A stretch of 21,183 bases of DNA. Source: JACGMN01 sp964522635 (GTDB taxonomy: Archaea > Halobacteriota > Syntropharchaeia > Alkanophagales > Methanospirareceae). Numbering within the stretch: the stretch's first letter is position 1; each line of letters starts with the position of its first letter. Positions 7,315-15,295 of the stretch are shown one piece after another. Made by a program: the position numbers and the translations under genes. The stretch lies in contig CAZFWT010000031.1 in assembly GCA_964522635.1 (NCBI GenBank), forward strand, positions 1-21,183. The letters are read 5' to 3'. The notes below the pieces were generated by a model that did not search any database, had not been told where the DNA came from, and saw only the letters and a program-made list of their open reading frames with translations.

Positions 7315-8223
7315 TTAATCCTCAAATCCCCGGTACAACCCCCACTTCCGCGCGCTCCTGAGCGCTTCCTGGTATTCGCGCAGCGTTATTCCCCTGCTCA
7401 GCTCCTCATGCTCGCACGCTTTATACATAGGTCTATATTGCGGCATTATATTTACATACGATTCTCGCGAGAGTTCAGTGGCAATGAACGTGAAGACCGC
7501 CTCAGAGCCCGCGAGGCCGTGCGGCAGTACCAGATGCCGTATCAACAAGCCCCGTACCGCGATTCCCCGCTCGTCCACGGTGAGATCGCCGACCTGACGG
7601 TGCATCTCCTTTACCGCTGCCCGGGAGACCTCGACGTAGTCATGTGCCTTAGAGTATTTCTTCGCTACCTCGTTATCGCTATACTTAAGGTCCGGCATAT
7701 AGATGTCCACGATCCCGTCCAGCAGCTCGAGTGTGCGCGTCGACTCATAACCGCCGCAGTTGTAGACGAGCGGCACATGCAGCCCGTCTTCGATCGCGAG
7801 CTTGAGCGCTTTCACGATCTGTGGCGTGAAGTGCGTGGGCGTGACGAAATTGATGTTATGGCAGCCCAAGTCCTGCAGCTGGAGCATGCTCCGCGCGAGC
7901 TCTTCCTCGGTCATCGGTCGCCCGTGTCCGAGGTGGCTGATGTCATAGTTCTGGCAGTAGATGCAGCCCAAGTTACAGCTGGTGAGAAAGATCGTGCCTG
8001 AGCCGTGCGTGCCCACGAGCACATCCTCTTCACCGAAGTGCGGCTGCACGCTGGAGACCATCAGCTGGCTATCTGACTTGCAATACCCGCGCTCACCCTT
8101 GATACGATCGACACCGCACTCGCGCGGGCAGAGGGTGCACGCACGCAGGATAGCCCAGAGCTGCGCGATCCGTTCGTCAAGCTCACCGCACTCGTACGTC
8201 TCGAGATAAATCGGTGCGGACAT
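7315..8223 (-). CDS. PflX-like (COG1313) radical SAM protein
   Basis: 302 residues from ATG 8223; a TTG 27 bases upstream is less likely. The radical SAM cluster motif CNLGCIYC gives C83, C87 and C90. An N-terminal cysteine group (C29, C32, C36, C48; CTLCPRECGVDR then GYC) is typical of the PflX/COG1313 branch and may hold a second Fe-S or zinc site. Later come an SAM-binding NCGGYES segment and MPDLKYSDN. It resembles pyruvate formate-lyase activases in sequence, but no glycyl-radical enzyme is in the window, so activase function is not shown. It is divergent from the CooC-like gene and leads a two-gene operon with the MBL-fold hydrolase. Confidence 0.85.
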   Translation of the reverse strand: MSAPIYLETYECGELDERIAQLWAILRACTLCPRECGVDRIKGERGYCKSDSQLMVSSVQPHFGEEDVLVGTHGSGTIFLTSCNLGCIYCQNYDISHLGHGRPMTEEELARSMLQLQDLGCHNINFVTPTHFTPQIVKALKLAIEDGLHVPLVYNCGGYESTRTLELLDGIVDIYMPDLKYSDNEVAKKYSKAHDYVEVSRAAVKEMHRQVGDLTVDERGIAVRGLLIRHLVLPHGLAGSEAVFTFIATELSRESYVNIMPQYRPMYKACEHEELSRGITLREYQEALRSARKWGLYRGFED

Positions 8224-8253
8224 GGGCTTTTCATGTACAAAATTGAACAATAC

Positions 8254-8266
8254 TCTATAAATTTTT
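8254..8266. promoter_or_regulatory. Shared bidirectional TATA element between radical SAM and CooC-like genes
   Basis: The AT block TCTATAAATTTTT reads as TATAAATT on the plus strand and AAATTTATAG on the minus strand. It is centred about 40 bases before ATG 8299 and about 37 before ATG 8223. Both distances give transcription starts roughly 11-15 bases before the two start codons. One TATA-binding site could therefore drive both genes with short leaders. Confidence 0.5.
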
Positions 8267-8298
8267 GGCTGCGAAAGGGCTAAGAAGTGTGTAACGCG

Positions 8299-9075
8299 AT
8301 GGCAAAGCGAGGGAAGATCATTGCGGTGGCGGGCAAGGGTGGCACGGGCAAGACGGTCATCGCCGCGCTCTTATTGAAATTCCTTACGGAGTCGAATGAA
8401 GAGTACGTGCTGGCAATCGATGCGGACCCGGCAACGAGCCTGCCGAGCGCGTTGGGCGTAACGGTGCAGAAGACGATCGGTGACGTGCGGGAGGAGATCG
8501 CGTCGCCGTCACAGGTCTTCTTCTCACAGGAGATGCCCACCGATATGCTGCTCGAGTACAAGATCGAGGAGATTCTGGTGAAGACGCCGCGCTTCTCTGT
8601 CCTGGCGATGGGGCATTCCGAGGGCCCGGGCTGTTACTGCCTGATCAATGATATGCTCCGGCACTTCATCGATAAAGTATCAGCACGGTTCTCGACGATT
8701 GTGATCGATTGCGAAGCAGGTCTGGAGCATCTCAGCCGGCGGACGACCAGGGACGTGGATACGCTGCTGGTGGTGAGCGATCCAACGAAACGGGGCATTG
8801 AAACAGCATCATCGATCAAACTGCTCGCAGAGAAGCTGCAGATTAACGTGCGGCGCATCTTTCTGATCGTGAACAAGGTGAGGGAAGAGGAGCAGGTGAA
8901 AAGAGCTCTGCCTGGATTAATAGCGCAGAGCGGGCTCGAGCTCGTCGGAACGGTACCGGAAGACGATACGATCGGAGCGTTCGATCTGGTGGGCACGCCG
9001 ATCATAGAGCTCCCGGATGATTCGAAGGCAGTGGTTGCCGTGAAGAAGATTTATGAGAAGGTTTGTGAGGGTTAA
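8299..9075 (+). CDS. cooC: CooC-like nickel-insertion ATPase
   Basis: 258 residues. The deviant Walker A motif GKGGTGKT (12-19) has two lysines, as in the MinD/NifH/CooC ATPases. AIDADPATSLPSALG (39-53) is the switch I region. EGPGCYC gives C112 and C114, the CxC pair that in CooC binds metal at the dimer interface. DCEAGLEHLSRRTTRD follows at about 137. CooC matures carbon monoxide dehydrogenase by nickel insertion; archaeal paralogues serve the CODH/acetyl-CoA synthase complex. No CODH subunit lies within the window, so the client is inferred. ATG 8299 is preferred to GTG 8287 because the TATA element predicts transcription starting at about 8284. The downstream gene is convergent. Confidence 0.8.
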   Translation: MAKRGKIIAVAGKGGTGKTVIAALLLKFLTESNEEYVLAIDADPATSLPSALGVTVQKTIGDVREEIASPSQVFFSQEMPTDMLLEYKIEEILVKTPRFSVLAMGHSEGPGCYCLINDMLRHFIDKVSARFSTIVIDCEAGLEHLSRRTTRDVDTLLVVSDPTKRGIETASSIKLLAEKLQINVRRIFLIVNKVREEEQVKRALPGLIAQSGLELVGTVPEDDTIGAFDLVGTPIIELPDDSKAVVAVKKIYEKVCEG

Positions 9076-9082
9076 AGGCTAT

Positions 9083-9117
9083 TGAGCGGCACAACCCGAG
9101 TACTCGATAGTCGCTCA
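9083..9117. repeat. Nested inverted repeat between convergent genes
   Basis: TGAGCGGC (9083-9090) pairs with GTCGCTCA (9110-9117), giving 8 bp with one G-U. Inside it lies the perfect 10-bp palindrome CGAGTACTCG (9097-9106). The element fills the 48-base gap between the CooC-like and DUF488 stop codons. It could act as a two-way transcript end or protect 3' ends. It has no T run beside it, so it is not a classic terminator. Confidence 0.4.
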
Positions 9118-9123
9118 GGTTAC

Positions 9124-9603
9124 TCAATCGACCTCGTCCTTCTCGAAAAACTCATCCAGCTTCCGATCAACGTCTTTACTCTTTCCTCCGCTGTGCTCGT
9201 AGCTCTTCTTGTCGTCCACGATATGAACCACGGTGTGACCCCGCTCTTTCAACGCATCGGCGATGAACCGGCGATGACATCTGAAGAAGAGCAGCTCCGC
9301 GCACATGAGTGCGACCCGTTTCGATGCTGCGAGCTCTTCAACGTACGCCAATCCCCGCTCAAATTCATGGGTTTCCATGTACGCGTGGTAGCCGCCCTTC
9401 CGAAAGCCGCCGAGTCGTCCTACATGATGATACTCAGTGCCGTGCTGCTCCAGGCAGTCTTTGAGGTGCTCTCGCGTGAAGTGGCGGTATCGGGAGGTCG
9501 GGAACCGCCTGACATCCACAACCACTTCGATCTGGTACGCTCTGAGCACATGCAGGAACTCCTTCATGCTCCTCGAACTCGTCCCCACGGTCCAGATTTT
9601 CAT
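9124..9603 (-). CDS. DUF488 family protein
   Basis: 159 residues. The family pattern is clear: WTVGTSSRSMKEFL at the N-terminus, VVDVRRFPTSRYRHF near 28-42, YHHVGRLGGFRKGG near 58-71, and MCAELLFFRCHRRFIAD near 99-115 with the conserved C-x-E and C-H-R-R-F. DUF488 proteins (PF04343) are small, widespread and without an established activity; the conserved cysteines and arginines suggest nucleotide or nucleic-acid chemistry, which is inference. ATG 9603 gives the canonical start, and an in-frame TGA lies five codons upstream. No clear Shine-Dalgarno is present. Instead a GATG repeat begins 14 bases upstream and supplies a short upstream reading frame whose TGA overlaps this ATG. Confidence 0.8.
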   Translation of the reverse strand: MKIWTVGTSSRSMKEFLHVLRAYQIEVVVDVRRFPTSRYRHFTREHLKDCLEQHGTEYHHVGRLGGFRKGGYHAYMETHEFERGLAYVEELAASKRVALMCAELLFFRCHRRFIADALKERGHTVVHIVDDKKSYEHSGGKSKDVDRKLDEFFEKDEVD

Positions 9604-9616
9604 GCCGTTCGAGCCT

Positions 9617-9663
9617 CATCCATCCATCCATCCATCCATCCATCCATCCATCCATCCATCCAT
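9617..9663. repeat. CATC/GATG tetranucleotide tandem repeat, 11.75 copies
   Basis: Eleven perfect CATC units (9617-9660) plus CAT (9661-9663), with no interruption. On the minus strand this is GATG repeated directly before the DUF488 gene, placing twelve ATG triplets in rotation through all three frames. Uninterrupted tetranucleotide tracts of this length are uncommon in archaeal chromosomes and are prone to slippage. The frame matching the DUF488 gene is closed by TGA at the repeat edge, so copy number does not change that protein. Confidence 0.95.
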
Positions 9664-9733
9664 GAATGTGCTGCGGATTTACCTTACAGTGGCTCGCGCA
9701 GTTCGTAGTAACGGTAGCTAGATAGAGAACGAG

Positions 9734-11014
9734 CTAGCTCGAATGATGTGGCGGTTTTGTTATGAATGCTAATGCCGCAGCTATAATGCACAATACTCCA
9801 CAGACAATAAATGCTATATCAAAGCTACCCAGGATATCCTTTGCTTGTCCAGCAACGATTGGCCCTAATATGCCTGCTAGACCATACCCTAAAAATACCA
9901 GAGCGTAGTTACCGCCGTAGTTCTGTATCCCAAAGAACTCCCGTGTCGTTGCAGGGAATAAGGCAAAATTACCACCAAACATTAGCCCGATCCAGGCAGC
10001 TGCTAGGGTGAGCCCTACCTCAGTTGAACCGAGGCCCAAAACTATGAGCGCGAACATCATGCCCGCCTGTAAAAAGAACATAATCCCCATCGCTATGGTT
10101 CTTCCGATCTTGTCTGAAGCCCAGCCCCAGAATATTCTACCCGCACCATTGAATATGGCGAGTATACCAACAGCAGTGCCCGCCGCAGCCGCGGTGAGTC
10201 CTGAATCAATACCGTACAATTTCAAGATACCAATGGTCATGAGCCCTGCAGAAGCCGCGAAGACGAACATAACAAGCAGCATCCAGAACTGAGGCGTCTT
10301 GAGCATATTGGTTCGTTCCCAGTCCTCCCGTACCTGAGCGCTCCTCGATTTTGCTGAGGGCTCCCAACCTGCTGGCTTCCATCCAAGAGGCGGGTTCTTC
10401 AGCAGGAGAGCACCGACACCGCCAAAAGCGACGAACACAACACCCCAGATCAGCAAGGTCCCATCAAGCCCATAATTATCGAGTAACTGTATGAGATCAA
10501 TCTTCAATCCAGGCATGTCGATGCCTTTCCCTGATAAGACCGAGATGAAGAATGCGCCCGCTCCAAAACCGGCGACCGCTATTCCCGTCGCCAGTCCGAG
10601 CTTATCAGGGAACCATTTGCCAATCGCCGCGATAGGGCAAACATAGCCTATACCTATTCCGGCTCCTGCAATAATACCCAGCGTGAGTACGAGCCACAGG
10701 AAATTACCGGGCATGAAACTCGAGAGTATGTAGCCAAGCCCGAGGACAAGTGCTCCGGCGAGTGCTACTATTCTCGGCCCGAGCTTATCCTGGCATCTGC
10801 CGGCGACGACCATGACGAGTGCAAAGGTGGCGAGTGCTGCTGAGAAAACAATCTGCGTTTCGGTTACGCTCCAGCCAAACCCACCAAGCGCCACGTCTTT
10901 CTTCAGCTCGGCCGCGAAGACACTCCACGCGTAGACCGCACCAAGGCATAATTGGAGCATGAGCGCGCCAACCAGGATAATCCACCTGTTGCTACTCTTA
11001 TCATCAGAACTCAT
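9734..11014 (-). CDS. OFA-family MFS transporter (oxalate/formate antiporter-like)
   Basis: 426 residues with twelve predicted membrane helices. The N-terminal WIILVGALMLQLCLGAVYAWSVF pattern (split here as LMLQLCLG and AVYAWSVF) is the OFA-family signature, seen also in OxlT and in lactate permease relatives. The MFS loop 2-3 motif appears as GRCQDKLGPR near 72-81, and GIGYVCPIAAIGKWFPDKLG follows TM4. The equivalent loop of the second half is GWASDKIGR. Substrates in this family are small carboxylates; the specific one cannot be told from sequence. It stands as a single gene with its own TATA box and a GAGGTGG ribosome site 7 bases before the ATG. It is AT-richer in codon choice than neighbours, which may hint at separate ancestry. 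Confidence 0.85.
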   Translation of the reverse strand: MSSDDKSSNRWIILVGALMLQLCLGAVYAWSVFAAELKKDVALGGFGWSVTETQIVFSAALATFALVMVVAGRCQDKLGPRIVALAGALVLGLGYILSSFMPGNFLWLVLTLGIIAGAGIGIGYVCPIAAIGKWFPDKLGLATGIAVAGFGAGAFFISVLSGKGIDMPGLKIDLIQLLDNYGLDGTLLIWGVVFVAFGGVGALLLKNPPLGWKPAGWEPSAKSRSAQVREDWERTNMLKTPQFWMLLVMFVFAASAGLMTIGILKLYGIDSGLTAAAAGTAVGILAIFNGAGRIFWGWASDKIGRTIAMGIMFFLQAGMMFALIVLGLGSTEVGLTLAAAWIGLMFGGNFALFPATTREFFGIQNYGGNYALVFLGYGLAGILGPIVAGQAKDILGSFDIAFIVCGVLCIIAAALAFITKPPHHSS

Positions 11015-11021
11015 GAATATA

Positions 11022-11061
11022 CCACCTCAGAAACTGTTGGCTACATACTGATATATAAATA
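11022..11061 (-). promoter_or_regulatory. TATA box and Shine-Dalgarno of the MFS gene
   Basis: On the minus strand TATTTATATAT (11061-11051) predicts transcription starting near 11030, and GAGGTGG (11028-11022) lies 7 bases before ATG 11014. A purine run AAAAAAGGGGGG sits just ahead of the TATA box, in the position of a TFB-recognition element. The rest of this 145-base gap holds nothing else I recognise, and no T run ends the ligase transcript cleanly. Confidence 0.6.
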
Positions 11062-11159
11062 CCCCCCTTTTTTCATCCCGACCTGGATCCTTAACATGTG
11101 AACGTTCCGCAGCTTACCATCGTTTCGGCCTTACAAGCCATCTAACAGTAGAGAGGGGC

Positions 11160-12815
11160 TTACATACGTCGCTTCTGCCGCTGATACAGTCGCTCGACCG
11201 TATCGATCGTATCAATCTCATCGACCGAGAGGTCCCAGCGAATTCGTTTGATGCGCGGAAACCGGAGTGCGTAGCCGGCCTCGTAGAGCGAGCTCTTCTG
11301 TATCTCATCGAATTTCACCTCCACCACCACCCTCGGCTCGACAATCAGGGTTCGTCCTCGCTGCTCGCGTGTAATACCCTTGAAGTACTCGGTCATCTCC
11401 TCGATCTCTGCATCTTTCAGGCCACTGAAGGCTTTGACGATCGGCGTGAGATTCTCCTCCCGGTCTCGGGTCGCGAAGGTGTAGTCCGAAAGCTGGTGCG
11501 CGCGCTTGCCGTGGCCGTACTCGACCGCTATGACGACCAGATCAAGCGTTTCCGCCGTGGGCTTCAGCTTCAGCCATTCACTGCCGCGTTTGCCCGGCGT
11601 GTAGCATGACTGCGGGTTCTTGATCATCAAGCCTTCGTAGCCGAGGTCGAGCGCCTCCTGGAACATGATCCGCGCTTCAGCAGCGCTCTTGGTCAGGACA
11701 TAGTTCGCGATTTCCACGTGCGCACTCGGCTCAATCAGCGTCTGCAACAGCTTACGCCGCTCGAGTAACGGCATATCTATGAGCGGCTTGCCATCAAGAT
11801 ACAGGAGGTCGAAGACGTGCACTTTAACCGGGATCTTGCGTGCAAACTCGTCAACGCGATACTTCCGCCTGAGCCGCTTGATTAGCTCCTGGAACGCTTT
11901 TGGCGAGTGCTCGAAAGGGATGATCTCGGAGTCAACGATGAATGAATGCGGAATCTTTCGGACGTCAGCAACAATCTCGGGGAGCGATTGGCTCACCTCC
12001 TCTGCTTCACGGGTGAACACACTCACGAGCTCGTTATGTTTATGCATGCTGAGCCGTGCACCGTCGTATTTGTACTCGAAGAGCGCGGTATCGAAGCGTC
12101 TGAACCCCGCCTCGAGATTCTCGGCCGTATCCGCAAGCATCGGGCGCAGCGGTCGGCCGAGCACGATGGTGAGCTCTTTCAGCCTTGCAGGCTCCTCTTT
12201 CGCTAGCTGTGCCACCTCTCCGATGTCTGATCGCACCATGTACGCCTTGCGGAGCACGTCCACATCCACCGAAAATGCCTGCACGATCGCTTCCTCCAGC
12301 AGGCCGTGCTTGAAGCCATAGCGCATCTCGCCGGTTATCGTCTTCACGATGAACTTCGCCTCCGCCGGCGTGCTCTGATTCAGGAGCCCTGTTAGTATCG
12401 CTCGTTTTCGGCGCGTTGAGTCCTTACCGCGGAGCGTGGCGATCTTCACCAGCGCACTGTAGCATTCCTCGACGGTGAGTGGCTCTGAGACCAAAGAAAC
12501 GGCGATTTTCGGCTTCTCCGTTACGATCAATTCGACCGCGGAGCCGAGGTCGCCAAACCTGTTGTATGCCGCTTTCAGGTCATCATCGGAGATGTGAACG
12601 ATGGAACGAACGGCATCCCAGAGGCTCGACCAGCCGATTTGGAGCTCCTGCGCAGAATAATCAGGGAACAGCCGGCCTCGGAGCATGTAGCAAACCTGCG
12701 GCAGCAGCTCAGAAGGCGTATTGCGTAATAAATCCGCGACAAGCGAGATCTTCTCCAGTGTGCTCGACGTGGCTCTGACCTGCTCGTAGATTTCAGTAAG
12801 CTCGCGTAACAGCAT
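11160..12815 (-). CDS. lig: ATP-dependent DNA ligase
   Basis: 551 residues, the usual length of archaeal replicative ligases. An N-terminal helical DNA-binding domain (about 1-215) precedes the nucleotidyltransferase core. Motif I YKYDGARL has the adenylated lysine K249 (K-Y-D-G). Motif III is VFDLLYLDG, motif IV is EGLMIKNP, and motif V is GSEWLKLKP. The C-terminal OB-fold segment ends with a run typical of family members (FPRIKRIRWD). All catalytic elements seem intact, so it should seal nicks in Okazaki fragment joining and repair. It follows the CTP synthase gene by 48 bases on the same strand, suggesting co-transcription, although the leader contains CTATAG and may have its own promoter. 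No Shine-Dalgarno precedes the ATG. Confidence 0.95.
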   Translation of the reverse strand: MLLRELTEIYEQVRATSSTLEKISLVADLLRNTPSELLPQVCYMLRGRLFPDYSAQELQIGWSSLWDAVRSIVHISDDDLKAAYNRFGDLGSAVELIVTEKPKIAVSLVSEPLTVEECYSALVKIATLRGKDSTRRKRAILTGLLNQSTPAEAKFIVKTITGEMRYGFKHGLLEEAIVQAFSVDVDVLRKAYMVRSDIGEVAQLAKEEPARLKELTIVLGRPLRPMLADTAENLEAGFRRFDTALFEYKYDGARLSMHKHNELVSVFTREAEEVSQSLPEIVADVRKIPHSFIVDSEIIPFEHSPKAFQELIKRLRRKYRVDEFARKIPVKVHVFDLLYLDGKPLIDMPLLERRKLLQTLIEPSAHVEIANYVLTKSAAEARIMFQEALDLGYEGLMIKNPQSCYTPGKRGSEWLKLKPTAETLDLVVIAVEYGHGKRAHQLSDYTFATRDREENLTPIVKAFSGLKDAEIEEMTEYFKGITREQRGRTLIVEPRVVVEVKFDEIQKSSLYEAGYALRFPRIKRIRWDLSVDEIDTIDTVERLYQRQKRRM

Positions 12816-12863
12816 GATAGTAGAGAACTATAGGCCAAACACAAAAAGATAGGTTCACGTTGC

Positions 12864-14459
12864 TTACGAAGCCTGCAAACACGCCTCTATAAACGCCTTA
12901 AACGGCGGTGAGGGCTTGTTCGGCCGGGATCGGAACTCCGGGTGGAACTGCGTGGCGAAGAAGAATGGATGCCCTTCGAGCTCCACGATCTCTATTCTCA
13001 TGCCGCTTCTGTCTGAGCCAGAGAAGACCACGCCCTCTTTCTCGATCTGCTCGATGTACGCGGGATTCACCTCGTACCGGTGCCGATGCCGTTCCACGAT
13101 CTTGTTCTTGCCGTAAATCCGCTCTGCGATCGTGTCCTTCCGGATGAAGACTTGATGGTTGCCCAGCCGCATCGTGCCACCCAGCTCATCCACGCCTTCC
13201 TGCTCCTCCAGCAGAGCAATAACCGGGTAAGGTGTCTCTGAGAGCTCAGCACTATGCGCGTCCTTGAGGTGCGCGACATGCCGGGCTAGCTCCACCACCG
13301 CCATCTGGAACCCGAAGCACAACCCGAGGTATGGAATCTTGTGCTCGCGCGCGTACTGAATCGCGTTGATCTTCCCCTCCACGCCGCGACTACCGAACCC
13401 GCCGGGAACGAGAATGCCCTGAACGTCCTCAAAGAAGGGATCTAACCCGCCAGCGACCTCCAAATCCTCCGCCTCGAGCCATTTCAACATGACGGTGCAC
13501 CCAACTGCCGTCGCAGCATGCTTAATCGCTTCTTTAATGCTCAAATACGAATCCTCTAATTCCGCATACTTCCCCACGATCGCGATAGTTATGCACGGCC
13601 CCTGCCTCGATTCTTTCAGCCGCGCCACCATCTCCTCCCATTTGTTATCTTCTACGGACTGCGTTAGTTGGAGCTTGCTCATGATGATCTCGGCTATACC
13701 TTCCCGCTCGAGCAGAAGTGGCACCTCATAGATGTCCTGCGCGTCTTGCGCGCTGATTACCGCGTTCTTTCGCACGTTACAGAACATCCCGATCTTCGCC
13801 TTCACCTCATCCTTCAGGGGTACTGTACACCGGCAGACAATGATGTCGGGCTGCAGCCCCAGCTCGCGCAGCGCCTTCACAGAATGCTGCGTCGGCTTCG
13901 TCTTCTGCTCGCAGAGCGCGGTATACGGCACCAGCGTCACGTGTACGAAGAGAAAGTCCTTCTCCTCCTCCTCGCCGTGCATCTGCCGCACCGCCTCGAG
14001 GAACGGCATGCTCTCGATGTCGCCGACCGTGCCGCCAATCTCCACCAAGCAGATCTCCGCACCACTCCCCGCCGCCACCGCCCGGATACGCGCCTTTATC
14101 TCGTTCGTGATGTGCGGAATGATCTGGACAGTTTGGCCGAGATATTCGCCCTTCCGCTCACGCTCAATCACCGCGTCATACACGACGCCTGTGGTTATGT
14201 TGTGCTCGCGGCCCAGCTCGACATCCATGAACCGCTCGTAATGGCCTAGATCGAGATCGACCTCCGTACCGTCACCGCAGACATACACCTCACCGTGCTG
14301 ATACGGGTTCATCGTGCCTGCGTCGATATTGATGTACGGGTCGATCTTGATCGGGACGATAGTATAGCCGCGGTCCTTCAAGAGTCGCCCAATGGAGGCC
14401 ATAGTGATGCCCTTCCCAAGCCCGCTCATCACGCCTCCGGTCACCACGATATACTTCAT
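12864..14459 (-). CDS. pyrG: CTP synthase
   Basis: 531 residues, the standard length. It converts UTP, ATP and glutamine to CTP. The synthetase domain begins with MKYIVVTGGVMSGLGKGIT, the P-loop being SGLGKG with K16. KIDPYINIDAGTM and GEVYVCGDGTEVDLDLGHYERF contact nucleotide and metal. The class I glutaminase domain has LGLCFGFQ with nucleophile C381 and the QFHPE pair H506/E508. ATG 14459 is chosen over an upstream in-frame GTG at 14510: it has AGAAGGGGG ahead of it, begins exactly where family members begin, and lies downstream of a TATA box that the longer version would contain. DNA ligase follows on the same strand. Nothing looks unusual in the protein. Confidence 0.97.
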   Translation of the reverse strand: MKYIVVTGGVMSGLGKGITMASIGRLLKDRGYTIVPIKIDPYINIDAGTMNPYQHGEVYVCGDGTEVDLDLGHYERFMDVELGREHNITTGVVYDAVIERERKGEYLGQTVQIIPHITNEIKARIRAVAAGSGAEICLVEIGGTVGDIESMPFLEAVRQMHGEEEEKDFLFVHVTLVPYTALCEQKTKPTQHSVKALRELGLQPDIIVCRCTVPLKDEVKAKIGMFCNVRKNAVISAQDAQDIYEVPLLLEREGIAEIIMSKLQLTQSVEDNKWEEMVARLKESRQGPCITIAIVGKYAELEDSYLSIKEAIKHAATAVGCTVMLKWLEAEDLEVAGGLDPFFEDVQGILVPGGFGSRGVEGKINAIQYAREHKIPYLGLCFGFQMAVVELARHVAHLKDAHSAELSETPYPVIALLEEQEGVDELGGTMRLGNHQVFIRKDTIAERIYGKNKIVERHRHRYEVNPAYIEQIEKEGVVFSGSDRSGMRIEIVELEGHPFFFATQFHPEFRSRPNKPSPPFKAFIEACLQAS

Positions 14460-14493
14460 CCCTAGCCCCCCTTCTGCTCCACGTTTCTCAGAT

Positions 14494-14504
14494 GCATAAA
14501 AAGG
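14494..14504 (-). promoter_or_regulatory. TATA box of pyrG
   Basis: Minus-strand CCTTTTTATGC is centred about 40 bases before ATG 14459, predicting a start near 14473 and a short leader with the AGAAGGGGG ribosome site. It supports the shorter pyrG start. Confidence 0.5.
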
Positions 14505-14574
14505 ATGCACGCTTCTATGAACAACTTACCCTTGCGGTCGGTGATAAACCTTTTCGTTTCAGCTCACCGCCGAG

Positions 14575-15222
14575 CTACAGGTTGTAAAGCACGAGGAACA
14601 GGAAGAGCAATGCGGCGGTGAGCGCGCTAACGAAGAGACCTCCGGGCGAATCACTGAACAGGCCCACGTGCAGCATCAAGACGACCAGAACAAAGAAGAT
14701 AATGGTGACGCAGGCGGAGATGACCAGTCGTGACAGGAACTCGCGCTCGTCAGCGGTTAACGAAATCTCCTTCTTTTCCGTGATCGTGGTATCCCGGATC
14801 TGCGGCTCCTCGCCCGTATGCTCCATACGCGCGCTAAGCTCCTCCGATTCGACAATCTCCACACCAAATGCTCGCTTGGACGCGCCGTAGCCCGAGCTTA
14901 CAAAGATATCGCCCCGGGTGGACTCGTCAGTCACACCCGCGTAGCTCTTGGGCAGACGCACCATTGCCGCTACCTTCTCGGTCTCGATGACGTAGACCTT
15001 ATCCTGCATGATCATGAGCTTGTCCCGAACCCGCGGGCTCAGTGAAAAGTGTACGTGTGTGGGTTCACCGCGATTGATCACGAGGAGCTCGAAGCTCGTC
15101 TCCTCGCCCGCCTTCAGGGGAATCCTCAGCACCTCATGCTCGAATTCAATTGAATTCAGGCTCTTTCTGCTCAAGTATATCTTCTGTTGTATGCGTTGTT
15201 CCGTGCTCCTTTCTCTTCCCAT
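14575..15222 (-). CDS. Two-TM C-terminally anchored protein, DUF7524-like
   Basis: 215 residues from ATG 15222; GTG 15255 is a less likely alternative. The N-terminal basic and glutamine-rich stretch is followed by a beta-rich domain at about 20-128. Its pattern (an F-E-L-L-V-I-N-R-G-E strand, then THVHFSLSP, then DIFVSSGYGASKRAF) resembles the haloarchaeal and methanogen family I tentatively equate with DUF7524. An acidic linker follows, then two membrane helices (about 160-183 and 195-214) ending at the C-terminus. The bulk therefore probably faces the cytoplasm, anchored at the C-terminus. Function unknown. It follows the Trm112-like gene by 73 bases and may share its transcript. Confidence 0.6.
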   Translation of the reverse strand: MGRERSTEQRIQQKIYLSRKSLNSIEFEHEVLRIPLKAGEETSFELLVINRGEPTHVHFSLSPRVRDKLMIMQDKVYVIETEKVAAMVRLPKSYAGVTDESTRGDIFVSSGYGASKRAFGVEIVESEELSARMEHTGEEPQIRDTTITEKKEISLTADEREFLSRLVISACVTIIFFVLVVLMLHVGLFSDSPGGLFVSALTAALLFLFLVLYNL

Positions 15223-15295
15223 GCTCCCCTCTTTTCCACGCACGCACTCACTCACGCAGCGTCGAAAGCGGCTCGGTCAACGGCGTGCTCGTCAG

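Noticed and set aside
9434..9655. Minus-strand 73-codon frame starting M-D-G-W repeats
   Set aside because: Out of frame with DUF488 and without family features. Kept only as a point about repeat-born start codons, not as a gene.
9603..9663. Classic phase-variable on/off switch of the DUF488 protein by repeat number
   Set aside because: The DUF488 frame is closed by TGA between the repeat and its ATG, so repeat number cannot shift the coding frame.
9082..9708. Plus-strand 208-codon reading frame with an H-P-S-I repeat
   Set aside because: It is antisense to the DUF488 gene, which has clear family motifs; the repeat protein is a translation of the CATC tract.
13668..14249. Plus-strand 193-codon frame across CTP synthase
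   Set aside because: Antisense to an intact pyrG with all catalytic motifs.
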